From assembly GCA_022453515.1 (NCBI GenBank), contig JAJNNY010000035.1, positions 310,001 through 374,000 on the forward strand: a DNA stretch of 64,000 nt, written 5' to 3'. Positions 37,142 through 48,600 of this stretch are shown here, one piece after another (the stretch's first letter is position 1; the number at the start of each line of letters is the position of its first letter). The DNA is from Astrocystis sublimbata (Eukaryota; Ascomycota; Sordariomycetes; Xylariales; Xylariaceae). The translations under genes were made by a program, and so were the position numbers. Below the pieces are notes generated by a model that was not told the DNA's origin, did not search any database, and worked only from the letters and a program-made list of their open reading frames with translations.

Positions 37142-38063
37142 TTAAGCAACCGAAGAAGGTCCCACAGACCCAGCAATAGGGTGCTCGAAATAATACAGAC
37201 TAAACAAATTCATGCCAATCTTCCGGCCGGATTTGACAGGCAAACTCGCATGTAGAAGCCTAGGGTCACCAGTGCCATTCATGAATATATTCATCCAAAG
37301 CAATGCACTTCCTCTCTTGGGCTTCACCAGCAAACCCTGTCCAGACTCAGTCCGCGAGAACTTGTCCCCATCAGCATCGGCCCGAACACCCGGCAGATCA
37401 GGAAAATAGGTTTCACCACCGGTGCAATTGCCCTCGAGATAGAAAAAACTAGTCATCAGTCTGCTGCGTGGTCGAGTGGTCGGGTCACGGGGGTCGTAGA
37501 CCTCGTCCTTTGAGCGTTCGTACCAGTCCTGATGCAGCCGGAACCGTTCGCCCCCCTCGTACTTGACCAGTTGCAAAGGCTCGAGGTCTTCGTGCTGGAG
37601 ATTTCCCATGAGGGACCGGACTCGATTCAAAAGACACTTCGAAACCACATCTTCCTGGCTCACAATAGCGGACCAGGATGACCTGTAATCTTTGTTGATC
37701 TCCGAGACAAAATCACTATCATCATCCTCTTCTTTATGGTAGACATGGCTATGGAACCAGTCACCCTTCCTATTCAAATGTTAGCATCGGGTCGTATTTC
37801 AATAGTACGCTTGTTTGGCATTCGATTCATGCTTACACGACTTCGATGAGGTGGTTGATTTCCTCTTCCTTGATGAAGTTGTTGACATACATGATCCATG
37901 GATCATAAGACAATATCTCTACAGTATATCCCTCATCGTTGCAGATATACGAGCTGGGGACCAAGTCTGAGTCGATATCGGACGGTGTGTTAAATAAATT
38001 GAGATTCTTGGAAGCCCACTGCACAATCTGGGTCATACTGAGAAGGAGTATACTACCCGACAT
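37142..38063 (-). CDS. Prolyl 4-hydroxylase-like 2OG-Fe(II) dioxygenase, copy 1
   Basis: Two exons, 38063-37837 and 37769-37142, close to 284 residues; the joint gives IEVVKGDWFHSH. The P4Hc fold is visible: a leading DPWIMYVNNFIKEEEINHLIE segment, the iron-binding H-x-D in FRLHQDWYERS, the conserved FFYLEGNCTGGETYFPDL segment, and the distal His and 2-oxoglutarate-binding basic residue in LLHASLPVKSGRKIG. All catalytic residues are present. The short hydrophobic N-terminus (SILLLSMTQIVQW) may be a signal anchor. The enzyme uses O2, Fe(II) and 2-oxoglutarate to hydroxylate proline in a peptide or protein; the substrate is unknown. A divergent paralogue lies about 3.2 kb away on the other strand, with a predicted secreted peptide gene between them. 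Confidence 0.85.
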
Positions 38064-39723
38064 GAGAATTGTCCAAGTCGATTTTGATGACTTTTAAAGT
38101 TAGCAAAAACAACAAAGCATCGATTTTTTTATCCTTATTTACCATCATGTCTGTCAAGTTCCTGGCTCCCTGTTGGTGCTTCGATATGAAAGATGATAGA
38201 GAATATTTGTGATTTCGAAACTGGAAGGTTGAGGGGAAAGCGGGGGAGTACTGAGAGAGATTATGCCCAAGATGAAGCAATAATCATAAGAGTCAACCAA
38301 GCCCCTAGTCTTCTTGTCTCTTCCTCTAGCCTCCACCCCATCTTTGCAGCAAGCTATCCGATTACGGAGTAGCCTTGCTCACACAAGTATTACGCGTTGT
38401 CACCATTCTGAGTGGCGTATCGAGTTTCTCGCTCACTGGATGCATGCTTCCTTCGCAGATAGACCCCCAACCACGGCCAAGAAAAGATTTGCCTAAGTGT
38501 TTCGGTATTCGACATGTATGCTGCGATGCAAGGTTCTGGAGTAGTTCGTGTAATAGGTTTTTCATCTTCCGATAACGTCTTAGTGTATAGGCGCCACAGC
38601 CACCGTCTAGTATTAACACACGAATTCGTGCGCTTATATCGGTCGATACCCTCGTGTAGATATGACCAGCGTCATTCGTACGTCACTCATTTTCTAATAC
38701 GCCGTATCTTGTTTTTTTTTTATTGGACGCCTAGTTATGGTGCAGTTAACACCTCGGTGAGCGTTTAACTGCTGAACGTCAACTATAGATAAGGATCATT
38801 TAGATATGATGATCACCAGAGCGCCATAATCCTAAATGGAAAACTGCTTGATTTGGTAAACCCCGTGCTTACGGCGTATCTGCAAGCTCTTGTCCCTTGG
38901 GGAAGGTGACTGAATTCGATATTCTCGTGCTTACGGCGTATCTGCAAGTCCACGCCCCGTGGGGAAGATGACTAAATCCGATAATTATTCTGCAGGATCT
39001 GATCCGTTAGCAATTCCCTGCAGTCAGATCTGATTATGGTAATAGAATGAACTATGCGTCTGCATTGTGCTTAAGCTGATACCTCGACTCGGCGTTTTTT
39101 CTAAATTTGTAAATGAGGAATTAACGCTCCGTCATGTCAAAGGAAACAAGAAGAATGCCTTGTCGTCACGATATAGTCGAACTGTGCTGCGGTATGGTTG
39201 GATATACAACCGACGCTATTATGGTGAATGATATACTATTTCGCCCCCCTCAAAGCCGCCGTATAGGGCCTTGTCACCGATGCGATAAGCTTTGAATCTA
39301 CCATTGGGCCGCTGAAAAGTCCAACATATGAAGAAGTGCTAAGGCTTTTAAAGAGTTAAGATCGTATGGTGTGTCACAATAGACGATACTCCGATCGCCG
39401 TTTCCATCGCACAACAAGTCCTGGTCAACTTGCTAGCATTAAAGAATGTAGATATGCTACAAGAATCGAACAAACAGGAAGTCAGGTTAGGCTTTACTAA
39501 GGCTCAATAACGAGTGTCAGACATGTATAATAATGCTCCTAGCCCTGATAGGGGGAGAAAGCATTGATACACAGGCACAATGAAACGAAAGGGTTAAAAA
39601 CACCCAAGACACCCATGTTGCTCGGAAGCAAGGTCCACGCGTTGAATTTCCAAGCCTCCACAGCCATCAAGTTCACGAGCAACACATCGCCATGGCTCAT
39701 CATGTTTTTCCTGGACGGCATCC
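38064..39723. other. Intergenic region with a 62-bp tandem duplication
   Basis: About 1.7 kb between P4H copy 1 and the small secreted peptide gene. It holds the tandem duplication at 38864-38987. No coding frame with support is present. Short frames at 39539-39721 overlap the 3' end of the peptide gene region and are unsupported. Confidence 0.4.
38864..38987 (+). repeat. 62-bp tandem direct duplication
   Basis: Two adjacent copies starting cgtgcttacggcgtatctg at 38864 and 38926. The first half is identical and the second half diverged (cccttggggaaggtgact versus ccccgtggggaagatgact). Non-coding. Confidence 0.85.
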
Positions 39724-39974
39724 TTACTCCGGCACAAGGTCACCCTCGTCTATGACCATCTTTCCTGGTGATGGGGGAGCTGTGTTTTCATTAGAATCTT
39801 GTGTAGAAAAAAAGTTGCATATCATTATTGGAGAGATAATTCCTTACGGATGGATCGGGTTTGTCCCTGGGTGCGTTCTTCCAAGTCCTCTAACTTGATG
39901 ATGGTCGGGCTGGCAGCAACAAGGGCGGCGCCTGCAAGGAGCATAATGCTACCAAATAGTTTGGCGAATTGCAT
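39724..39974 (-). CDS. Predicted small secreted peptide (60 residues)
   Basis: Two exons, 39974-39848 and 39779-39724, close to 60 residues. The intron has donor GTAAGG, a TTCTAATG branch-like site and acceptor ACACAG. The start MQFAKLFGSIMLLAGAALV is a textbook signal peptide, with likely cleavage near AASP. The mature part is acidic and Thr/Gln-containing (KLEDLEERTQGQTRS). It ends with a proline-rich exon-2 segment (IPPPSPGKMVIDEGDLVPE). There is no cysteine, unlike many effectors. If the intron is retained the peptide ends instead with RKELSLQ. The gene lies between two prolyl 4-hydroxylase genes, which makes the PPPSP segment an attractive but unproven hydroxylation target. A TATA-like sequence lies about 133 nt upstream of the ATG. 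No homologue is recognised, so expression needs support. Confidence 0.5.
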
Positions 39975-41240
39975 GGTGGCGAGTCTTCTGAGGGAGAAAC
40001 GCTGTCCAGTTGGCTGATTTTGGAATGATGTGAATCCTGGGGCAATAGTGCGTTTAGCTACTTGAAATGAAGGTTCGTGGGCCTAGAAGCAGGCGCTATT
40101 GCCCTCTATATATGTATAATGATTATAATGATGTCAAAGGGGTCGCTCGTGAAGGGGTGCTTTATCTTACTAATCAACCTCCGCAGTTTGGTTACTTTTG
40201 TATTTGTTTCCCGACTCAACTAACCTAACAAGTGCAACTCTCTAATTCTCTTGTCGCAATCCCACACTAGGCGAATTCCAGACATATATTGCGAGAGGAT
40301 GGGCTACGATGAATGAAGTCTTATGCTGCGTCATGGAACATAACCGCAGCGCCACCGTCACACCACGCATGTAAAGCAAAAGCGGAATGCTGTTAAGTCG
40401 AGCACTTTACCGTCTGTAGTAGATTACCCCAGGTAGGTATATTCGAGGCTACTGTATGTCATTACTGTCACGGAACAACGACGTCATCAGTCCTGTGAAG
40501 CTGTTAACGGTATATACCCACCTCTACGCGATATATACCATCGCATTTTACGATATGAGGAGTTGCAACGACCGGGGAAATGCAGCATATATGACCGCTG
40601 GCTTTCTTGTAGTTGCGGCCGCAGTTGCATATGTGATAGAACGACAAGGAAAGCACGTCCATATGGAAGTTAGCTTTGTTTGGACTTGATAAGCCGCAGA
40701 TATTACACATTTTACTGGAGTACGCTGCATATGCACATCAGGTCACGCGATTCCCAGCGTGGGGTTAGTGGCAAGGAACTATCTACCTGGTGACAAGGGC
40801 AAATGTGAAGTAATTATCCTTATGTGCCTATGATGTGGCTAGATACGTATCCGTGACTGGACCAAAACCGACGCGCATGTTTGTGTATGCTCCCTTTCTC
40901 GTTGCAGCCAATCCTGTTTCAAGGCGTGGTTACACTTCATATTCATTGCCTAGCTGGGTAGGTCATCCATACATCGAGATTCGGAATCTCTCCCCAGCTC
41001 CGATTCAAGGGTATATGATAGCGATTTCTAATTCTTACCTCATACCGCTTCGTTACTTGAACGCCGTTATCAGGCAGGTCCTCTATCGGCGGAACTAAGA
41101 GATCAATAGCAGTGTAAGGAAGGGTAGTAAAGCAAAGTCCATTCTTGCATTGTTTATATATTCCCAACATTCTCATCGTTTCGTCGTTTCGTCGTAATTA
41201 TCAGCTTCCCACAGAATTGCTCCTTTTAATATTATTCAAG
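39975..41240. other. Divergent intergenic region between the peptide gene and P4H copy 2
   Basis: About 1.3 kb containing the TATA-like sequence listed next and, near 41153, another (ttatatatt) about 85 nt before the P4H-2 start. Short frames at 40456-40710 contain a hydrophobic run but have no other support. Confidence 0.4.
40107..40120 (-). promoter_or_regulatory. TATA-like element upstream of the peptide gene
   Basis: The stretch tatatatgtataat reads as a TATA-rich box on the minus strand, about 133 nt before the ATG at 39974. This spacing is reasonable for a fungal TATA box with a leader of about 100 nt. It could equally be chance AT-richness. Confidence 0.35.
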
Positions 41241-42180
41241 ATGGAGTTTACATCTTCGCGGACGCAGATATTTTCTGTCCTTTTTATTATCTGCGTTGGT
41301 GTCTTTGTCTCTGTACTTGGATCCACAGAGGCTGAGTTACAACATCGCCTGCGACAAATGATTCCAGTCCAGTTAATACCCGTCTTTTCCCCAAGTAAAG
41401 TTCCGTCAACAGAGGGATACGAAGTGCAAATATTTTCTCGAGAACCTTTCATCCTTTACATACACAACTTCGTCTCGACCGATGAAATCAAGCACCTGTT
41501 AGCACTAAGGCAAGTAAATTAACTAATGAACACGGTGTCCTTAGCACTATACACATGCTGATTACATTCCTGTTAGCGAGAACAAATATAAGGAGTCTAT
41601 GATCTATCCTGGCCGAGACGCTTATGTTGACCGCAGCCAACGGGTTTCAGAAACGGTAGAGCTATACCGCGACGAAGTGGTACGACGTATCGAGAGGAGG
41701 GCGCGGAAACTCCAAGGATTTCGTGGTAGCCGCCAACTGTTGCAACCTATGAAGACCCAGAGATACCCCGTGGGCGGCTTCTACAACTTCCACTTCGATT
41801 GGGACCCACTCGTCGCCGAGGGCAACCGGGACACAACTCTGATGGCGTACCTGGTTGGTAACTGTACGGGCGGAGGTACTAACTTCCCACGTGTGCCACG
41901 CCCTGCTGATAAAAGGTGGTGCAAGATTATAGAGTGCGAGGGCAGCGAGGACGATGATTATGATGGTGTGACGTTCAAACCTATAGAGGGCTCTGCTGTC
42001 TTCTGGGAGAACATGCATCCCAATGGGTCCTTGAACACACTGGTCCGTCATGCCGGGCTGCCGGTCAAATCTGGGACAAAGATTGGACTCAATATTTGGT
42101 CTTGGGATCAGGACTGGCGAACTCCGGAGGGAGATGAGGATTTGTCGGATGGCCAAGTCCGTACAGTCTGGGAGGACTAG
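41241..42180 (+). CDS. Prolyl 4-hydroxylase-like 2OG-Fe(II) dioxygenase, copy 2, signal-anchored
   Basis: Two exons, 41241-41509 and 41577-42180, close to 290 residues. The start at 41241 gives MEFTSSRTQIFSVLFIICVG, a signal peptide or anchor; a more upstream ATG at 41145 would bury this signal. The intron is of the GC-AG class (AG|GCAAGT): the nearby GT donor would give a stop, whereas the GC donor gives LALSENKYKES in frame. The catalytic motifs are intact: YNFHFDWDPL (H-x-D), AYLVGNCTGGGTNFPRV, and the distal VRHAGLPVKSGTKIGLN. A P4H with a signal anchor would act in the ER or secretory pathway on secreted or cell-surface proteins. It is clearly diverged from copy 1, so this is not a recent duplication. 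Confidence 0.87.
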
Positions 42181-42810
42181 GTTGCTGATAACTTGTACGG
42201 AGGACTACTTGGGGCTATCTCAGGAGGGGCTGTTGTTACTGTCTTTATCCTCGTCACAGAGTAGCCATTCTGCGACGTGCTCAAACAAAAGCTGTAGAAG
42301 ACCTACCTACATATACAAGATAGGAGGCTCGGATCCTATCACCCCCAATAGCAAATAACAACATTCTGGTTCCATAAAGAATGGATTCTAGAAGATGGCT
42401 TTCTGATGGTACATCTCGGCTTGAATCTGCAGGGGCGCACCACCACCGACACAAGTCCCGGCCGCCAGTGCAGTCTCTAGTAGGGAGATCATAGACGTAG
42501 ATTCAGATAATCTCTAAAGTAAGTTTCTAAATATACAAAAGGAATAAAAGTAGCTATTTAGAAATATAAGCAAGTAGAATACTAGTCACCTGATCGTATT
42601 ACCTAAAGGACGTAGTATAGATCCACTTATCCGTGACAAGAACCAACGACCCAGCGTACCCGACCAGATCTTCAGAGGCCTAGGCCTTCCCTTGCTGCTG
42701 CGATAGGCAGCCCCCAGATTCGAATCCAGGTAATCGGCTCTCACGGGAATAAAAGTCTGTTAAAGGCATCGTGAGACAAAGCTGAGGAGGCTTGGATAAA
42801 GCGCACGATC

Positions 42811-42940
42811 TGCCTCCCTCTCCCGTCCTCTCGTTCTCTCTCCCTCTCTCTCTCTCTCTCTCTTTCTCTCTCTTTCTCTTTCTCTCGTTATTTCTCTCTC
42901 GTTCTCTCTCTCTCGTCCTCCCTTCTCCCCCTCCCTCTTC
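42811..42940 (+). repeat. Polypyrimidine (CT-rich) low-complexity tract
   Basis: About 130 nt of almost pure C/T with an uninterrupted CT run in the middle. On the minus strand it reads as an Arg/Glu repeat, which explains the spurious frame there. Confidence 0.9.
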
Positions 42941-43392
42941 CTGGACCACCAATCGCATCATCGATAAAAATTCCGGATAACAGCACCATGCAACAATGAA
43001 CCAGCGCTGTACAAGCTAGCTAGTCGCTGTGGCGCTCCGTGGAAGCTCCTGCTGCGTGGAATAAGGAGGTGGCTGGCTGGAGGTGTAGATAGGTGGCGGC
43101 ACAGATGACGATGACGATGAGATCAAGTGAGAAGTCCACACATATGGTAGGTATGGATGGTATTGGTGACTCTTACACTGCGGACCGGATCGTGAGATAA
43201 TGATGAAATGAGGAGACAGAGAAGTCGGTCGGTCGGTAGGCCTATCGGGCAGTAGGTAATTAACAGCAACGCAACTGCTTACATGCTGGGAATACATTGA
43301 CAAGCAAGACAAATTGTTTCATAGGCCTTGGTGAGATGGTGAATAGCTGGGCAGCCGGGGAAAATGCATCTTTGGTGTCGCGGTAGTGTTTC

Positions 43393-43424
43393 GGTGGCGT
43401 GGTGGCGTGGTGGCGTGGTGGTGT
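43393..43424 (+). repeat. 8-bp minisatellite, four copies
   Basis: Four head-to-tail copies of ggtggcgt, the last one varying (ggtggtgt). Non-coding. Confidence 0.85.
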
Positions 43425-45645
43425 TTTGGTTGGATAGTATCGCGAAGAGATGGAGTACATATGTCCCATTATTTCTCTCGTGGAACTAACGGCATCGTTT
43501 CTCCGTGACAAATAACCAGCGGTGCTGAGAAACATCGGGCGTGGAGTCTTCCACGTAAGATGACGTGCAAAGAGGTGAAGAATACAGACCAATTTATAGC
43601 GTAGACGAAGAGGGACAGGTCGTAGGCAGCAGGTTGATTGAATGACTGAGCTAGCGCAAAACCACACATAGGCGACTTCAGTAGATGGCCAAGTTTGACT
43701 TGTATGTTGTTTCTTTTGGCAAGGTAATGGAAATAGGACTGCAAAGGTGATCCGAGCCAGGTGACTGGAGCTTGGGGATCTCAGGATGGACCGAGGTGGG
43801 AGTGCCGAATGTTAATTTGTTCGCAGATACTGCTATAGCAGCAAGAGCCGCCCGAGAAATCCTTTGGGTTCATTACGATTATTTGAGTGGCGTTGTCCGG
43901 TAGACAAATATCGTACTCTTATTATCGTAACTAATAGGGAAAATACCAGGGGGGCTGCATAGGAAGTAATATGGGGACCTTGTTTCCAATCGGAGAAGAG
44001 CGAGTGTATTAACTGAGGATATGATCGAAAGGAAGTATGTAAAGTCTTCGGGGGTCCAGTTTCTGGCTTGACTGAGCGAGGGTACCGAAACCGATATGAA
44101 GAACAACCGGGGAGCCGTATGAGAAGTAGTATGGGGGTCTTCGGCTGGACCGGTGGAAGCGAGGGTACCGAAGATTGTCGTTTTCACTGGTAGTGACCAT
44201 TTGCCACGTCATGTCCCCGTTGAGCCCCTAGCCGAATAGACAGTCAAGAAGAGCGGTCCGGAGAAACTCCAGAAGTTGCCTTTGTGTGCCTGGCGTGGAC
44301 TGCCTAAACGCCCACAGAACTAGCCAAGTGGCCACTATCAGTACGATGGAAACCCGAAGGTCCACCAATTGTTGATGAATCTGCTGATGGTTATTATGAC
44401 GAAAGAGTGTGCTCTGTCACAACGGCTGCCTACCTAGGTAGTGAATGTAAAAATGTTGGGGAGTACAGCCGAGGGGCAATAAAATGATTGTCGAGAGATA
44501 ATTATGTCATATGAAAAACCGTGATAATTACAATTGATAAAAATGTATTATCCGATATTGCAGATAACGCTATTTTCGCTTTTGTTGTTGTCGTTATCGC
44601 TGCTTGGCCGCGTCGCTGGCTCCGGTGGAGAGGGAAAGGAAGGGAAATTTCGAAACTGAGCTGGGGAGTGGGAAAACATATGCACACAACCCTCATCTTG
44701 TTGTCATCGAACCTTCCAATTTAGCATTGATATCCCTTTTGTCCTACTTGGACATGTTGCTGCGGCTGCCTCACTGAACGGAAGATCGTCACGGCCTAAG
44801 CTAATTATCTACATTCGTCGCTGCCCTTTGGAACATTCAAACCGGACGCCAGGCGACTGGCATACGACGTCACCATTCACTTCACTACAGACTATTCGAT
44901 CAAGCCAGCACGTACCTACCTAGACTGCAGTGTTGCAGTTTACGAGCAGCGACGTCTTCGATAGGAAGGCATCGCTCTTGGAAAGTGCCCAGCCCTAGTA
45001 CATATAACGAACAACAGGACTCACAAAAGATAAACCTCACGAATATTGCAATAGGTTTGGGGTCTTGTAAGGTCGTCTAGACTATTTCCAAAGTCTCTTG
45101 AATCAAAAACCATCCCCTTCGTGGGAGGGAAAAAGGGAGGCAATACTATAAAAGGGGCGCTGAAAAAGGAAAACAGGTAATGTACCGCTCTCGCCGCTTA
45201 ACCACGTTCGAAACGGGAGCCGCACACGTAAACTTAGTGCTCAATACGGAAAAACGAACACTTTTTCAACTCACTTCAACAGAACGCTCCGCTCTAGGCG
45301 CCGCAGATTAACGGTAGGCGACATTAGATCCCACCAGTGTCTGTTACGCTCCAAGCCTCCTTATTCAAAACAAGTGTCAAAAGACGAATGCGCACCGCCG
45401 ACTGATCTAGCCACTGGGTGTCCTTATGTACTATGCACGCTACTTTGTGCCTGGAATCGTACTTGTCTGAGTACAAGTTGGCCGTATCCCAAACGGTGTG
45501 GCCTACTTCTCATTCACAACAAGTAGTTATAAAATAACTATAATCAAAAAAGTAATATATCTATATGGTATCAATACTAAAACCCAACTCCCCTTCCCCA
45601 AACCCAACAATACCTAACACCTGATAACAACCACATGTCATGCAC

Positions 45646-48600
45646 CTACCCACTAGCCATCAACAACCTAGACTGTCTCCTCCCCATAACAATCGAGTCC
45701 CTCCTCTGTTCCAGCGCCCTACGGATCCCCGGAAAGGTATCACTCAGCGGACTAAGCAATACTGATTCCCTCTCCCTCTCCCTCTCCCTCCTCCTCTGCA
45801 CCCTCAACTCTCTCTCGCGCTCCCTCTCCTCCCGCATCGCTGCCTCATTCTGCGCCTTTCCCTCAGCTCTTACATCCACCTCCTGCTGCACTTTAGCTCT
45901 GAGCAACATGTCCAAGATATCCATATGTCCGTACCGCTCAGCTTTCATGATCGCCGTATCTCCTTTCTTATTCTTCGGATTCACGCTAGCCCCGGCATCG
46001 AGTAGCCACTGCACGATGTCCGTGAAACCCCTCTTCGCCGCCATCATCAACGCCGTGTTGCCCCGTCTATCAGAGAAGTTGACACCTGCCCTCTGCTTCA
46101 GCAGAGCCTCGACGATGCCGCGGCGCCCATTCCGCGCCGCTTTTTGTAGCGCCGTCTGCGAGTAGTCGTTGAAAATGGTATCGACGTTGGCTCCGCTACG
46201 AATCAATGCCTCGACAATCTCGACGTAACCGTTCCTGGCGGCGTTGAAGAAGGCGGCTTGCAGCTGGGTCTGCATATCACGCAGCATATGTGGCTCATTG
46301 CCCGCTGCTTGCAATAGCATCTCGACGGCATTTAGACGCCCCTTTCTGCTAGCTTCGTACAGAGCGAGACCTAAGCGCCGGGGGTCGAGTGCCGGCTTCT
46401 CTGTCGCCAGGATCGTATTGATGACCTCGAGGTACCCCTCCCTTGCGGCCTCCTGGAGCATCACCATGTCCCAGTTCGTGCTATCAACGTCGGCTCCGGC
46501 TGCGAGAAGTCTGTCGGCGATGTAGAGACATGCGCTCGTGGATGTTTTGAATGCGCTAGTGGTAAATACGTAGTTGAATGTTCCGTTGGGGAGGCTTCGC
46601 AGAGAAACACCTAGTATCGCTGGATGGTTGCATTTGATGGCATCGCATATAATATCCCACCCAACAGGCCTACGAGATTCATCGAATGAGTCGATAAGAT
46701 CGAGCAGTGCCTCGCACCGTTCGTTCATAGCCCATTGGCACATGGCCACGTGGTCACCAGCTTGCCATGGCGTCTTGGCTAGGGGTTGACCACCGACAAT
46801 CATTTGCTCCCAGAGATCCCAGGTCTGGGACCTCTTTGGGCGGAAGTTTTTGGTATGATGAATCCAGTAGGTCGATGCATATTTCAAGAATGGATGTGTA
46901 TCTTTGCAGACCTCCCTCAACGTCGGGCCTACAAGGGCCATGTCATGTGGGTTGTCGAGATCCATCGGTTCTGGCAGCTGATCTAGAGCCGATTGAAAGT
47001 CACTAAAGTGAAGGTACGTGACACAAATTTCTCCGACGAAATGGTCTGCTCCTTCGATATCGATGTGGAAGGCTGTTGAGTCATAACTTGGCAGACCCTG
47101 GTCTCCAGACGGGAAACGATGTTCAACCAGGAACTGTCTGATGCTCTGGTGAGTAAATGTAACTGATCCATCTTCTTCGTCGATGCAAAGTAGGCCTTGG
47201 CACGAAGCTATGATATCTTTTGCGTCTCTGCATAGTCGTTCTGGATTGGTGTATTGCTGGCCTATTTCAATCACCATAGCTTCTTGCAGCTCGTCGATGG
47301 ACAGAGGTCGTACCACACTGGCGACCCATGCCAGGGCATTGAGGGCCAGATCGCTGTCCTCTCGTGACGAGATGCGATGTAAGACCCGACGTACCGTGTC
47401 TTCCATATTTTTAGGTAAAGTCGCAACCGCGTCGATGATGGCCTTGTCGTCAACTTGTGCGCGAAGTTCTTCCACAAGCAAAAAGACTTGGAGGAATCTG
47501 GAGTCAAGAATCAGTGGAATGATTGATGTGGGTAATACTGGGATGCAATACTCACACGCCATCAGCACCCTCTATAATCTCTTTTGTAAATTCGGTAATT
47601 GCGGCAGAGTTTCCGAGCGTGGGTTCTTTATTCAACTTGTGATATATATATTGAGCCATGTCATCTTTCACAGCTCTATTGTCCATGGAAATACGTCCGA
47701 TGGCAGGGAAATGCGATTGTATTTCTTCCACCATCTCCTCTTTGCTGCTAAGGAAAAGCTTGCTCGTCGTATTCAAAGTAAGCCACGATAGCGCTCGAAG
47801 AAGTCGACCTCGTGTCCTCGTCGAGCATTTGTCTAAGCCATCGATGACAATATAGGATGGCCTGGATGATGCATTCATGATACCGGCCAGAAACAGAGCG
47901 ATTTGGGGGAGGTCGCCGTTCTCATTGAGGTGTCGAAGTTTATCCTCGATTCTATCAGATAGACGAGTGGCTGGTGGAAGTCTTTGTCGTAATAGCGAGC
48001 GCATGATGGTCTCAGCCTTCAACGATTGCGGGTCATTGGAATCAACAAAGATGTAAGACATATCACAACCCGAGTTTCGTTTCTCGAGGACCATATGGTC
48101 TATAACGCTTGCACTGATGATCATCTCATGTTAGTAAAGCAGTTATAACGGTCGCCAATGGTTTTCTTACGCAATAACTGATTTGCCAGTTCCGGCTACC
48201 TAAAGTTAGCACTTGGTCCACGATGGATATGTGAGTGAGCTTACCCTTGCCCGAGCACCAAAGAAGGCGCGCATCGCGTGTATCCATCCAGCTTTTGAAC
48301 TCTGTAGATTCGACAACCCAGCTCGCGGTGTCGGCGAACCGCTTCCGCTGATTCTGCTTCAGTAGCTTCTCTGGGCGGTGCGAACAGAATACATCGAGTA
48401 ACCGTTGCTTCCTATCGACTATTGGGCACGTTAGCTACTGGAGAACCTGGAGGATGACTGTGCTTTAAGACATGAAACTTACGTGATACCTTGGTCACAA
48501 TGGTCTTCGACATCTGCCTGTACTCTAAGGAGACTTGTGCATCGAAGTGTGCCCTCGCAGTGATGAGGGAATCCTTGACACCGAGACTCATTATGCGAGA

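Larger units (their letters stand above)
42181..45645. other. Long intergenic region
   Basis: About 3.5 kb without a supported gene. It includes a polypyrimidine tract and an 8-bp minisatellite (listed next). Two similar segments lie near 43,935-43,980 and 44,095-44,140 (both with gtagtatggggg-like cores). CCTAGGT-type motifs lie near 44432 and 44916. The rest is featureless. Confidence 0.4.

Noticed and set aside
40456..40710. Small plus-strand frame with a hydrophobic segment between the peptide gene and P4H copy 2
   Set aside because: The overlapping minus-strand frame is equally open, and there is no signal-peptide cleavage pattern or splice context.
42700..42740. T-loop-like attcgaatcc suggesting a tRNA
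   Set aside because: The flanking bases do not form a T-stem, and no A-box or acceptor stem is found at the right distance on either strand.
42680..42961. Arg/Glu-repeat protein frame on the minus strand
   Set aside because: It is simply the polypyrimidine tract read in one frame; there are no flanking coding features.
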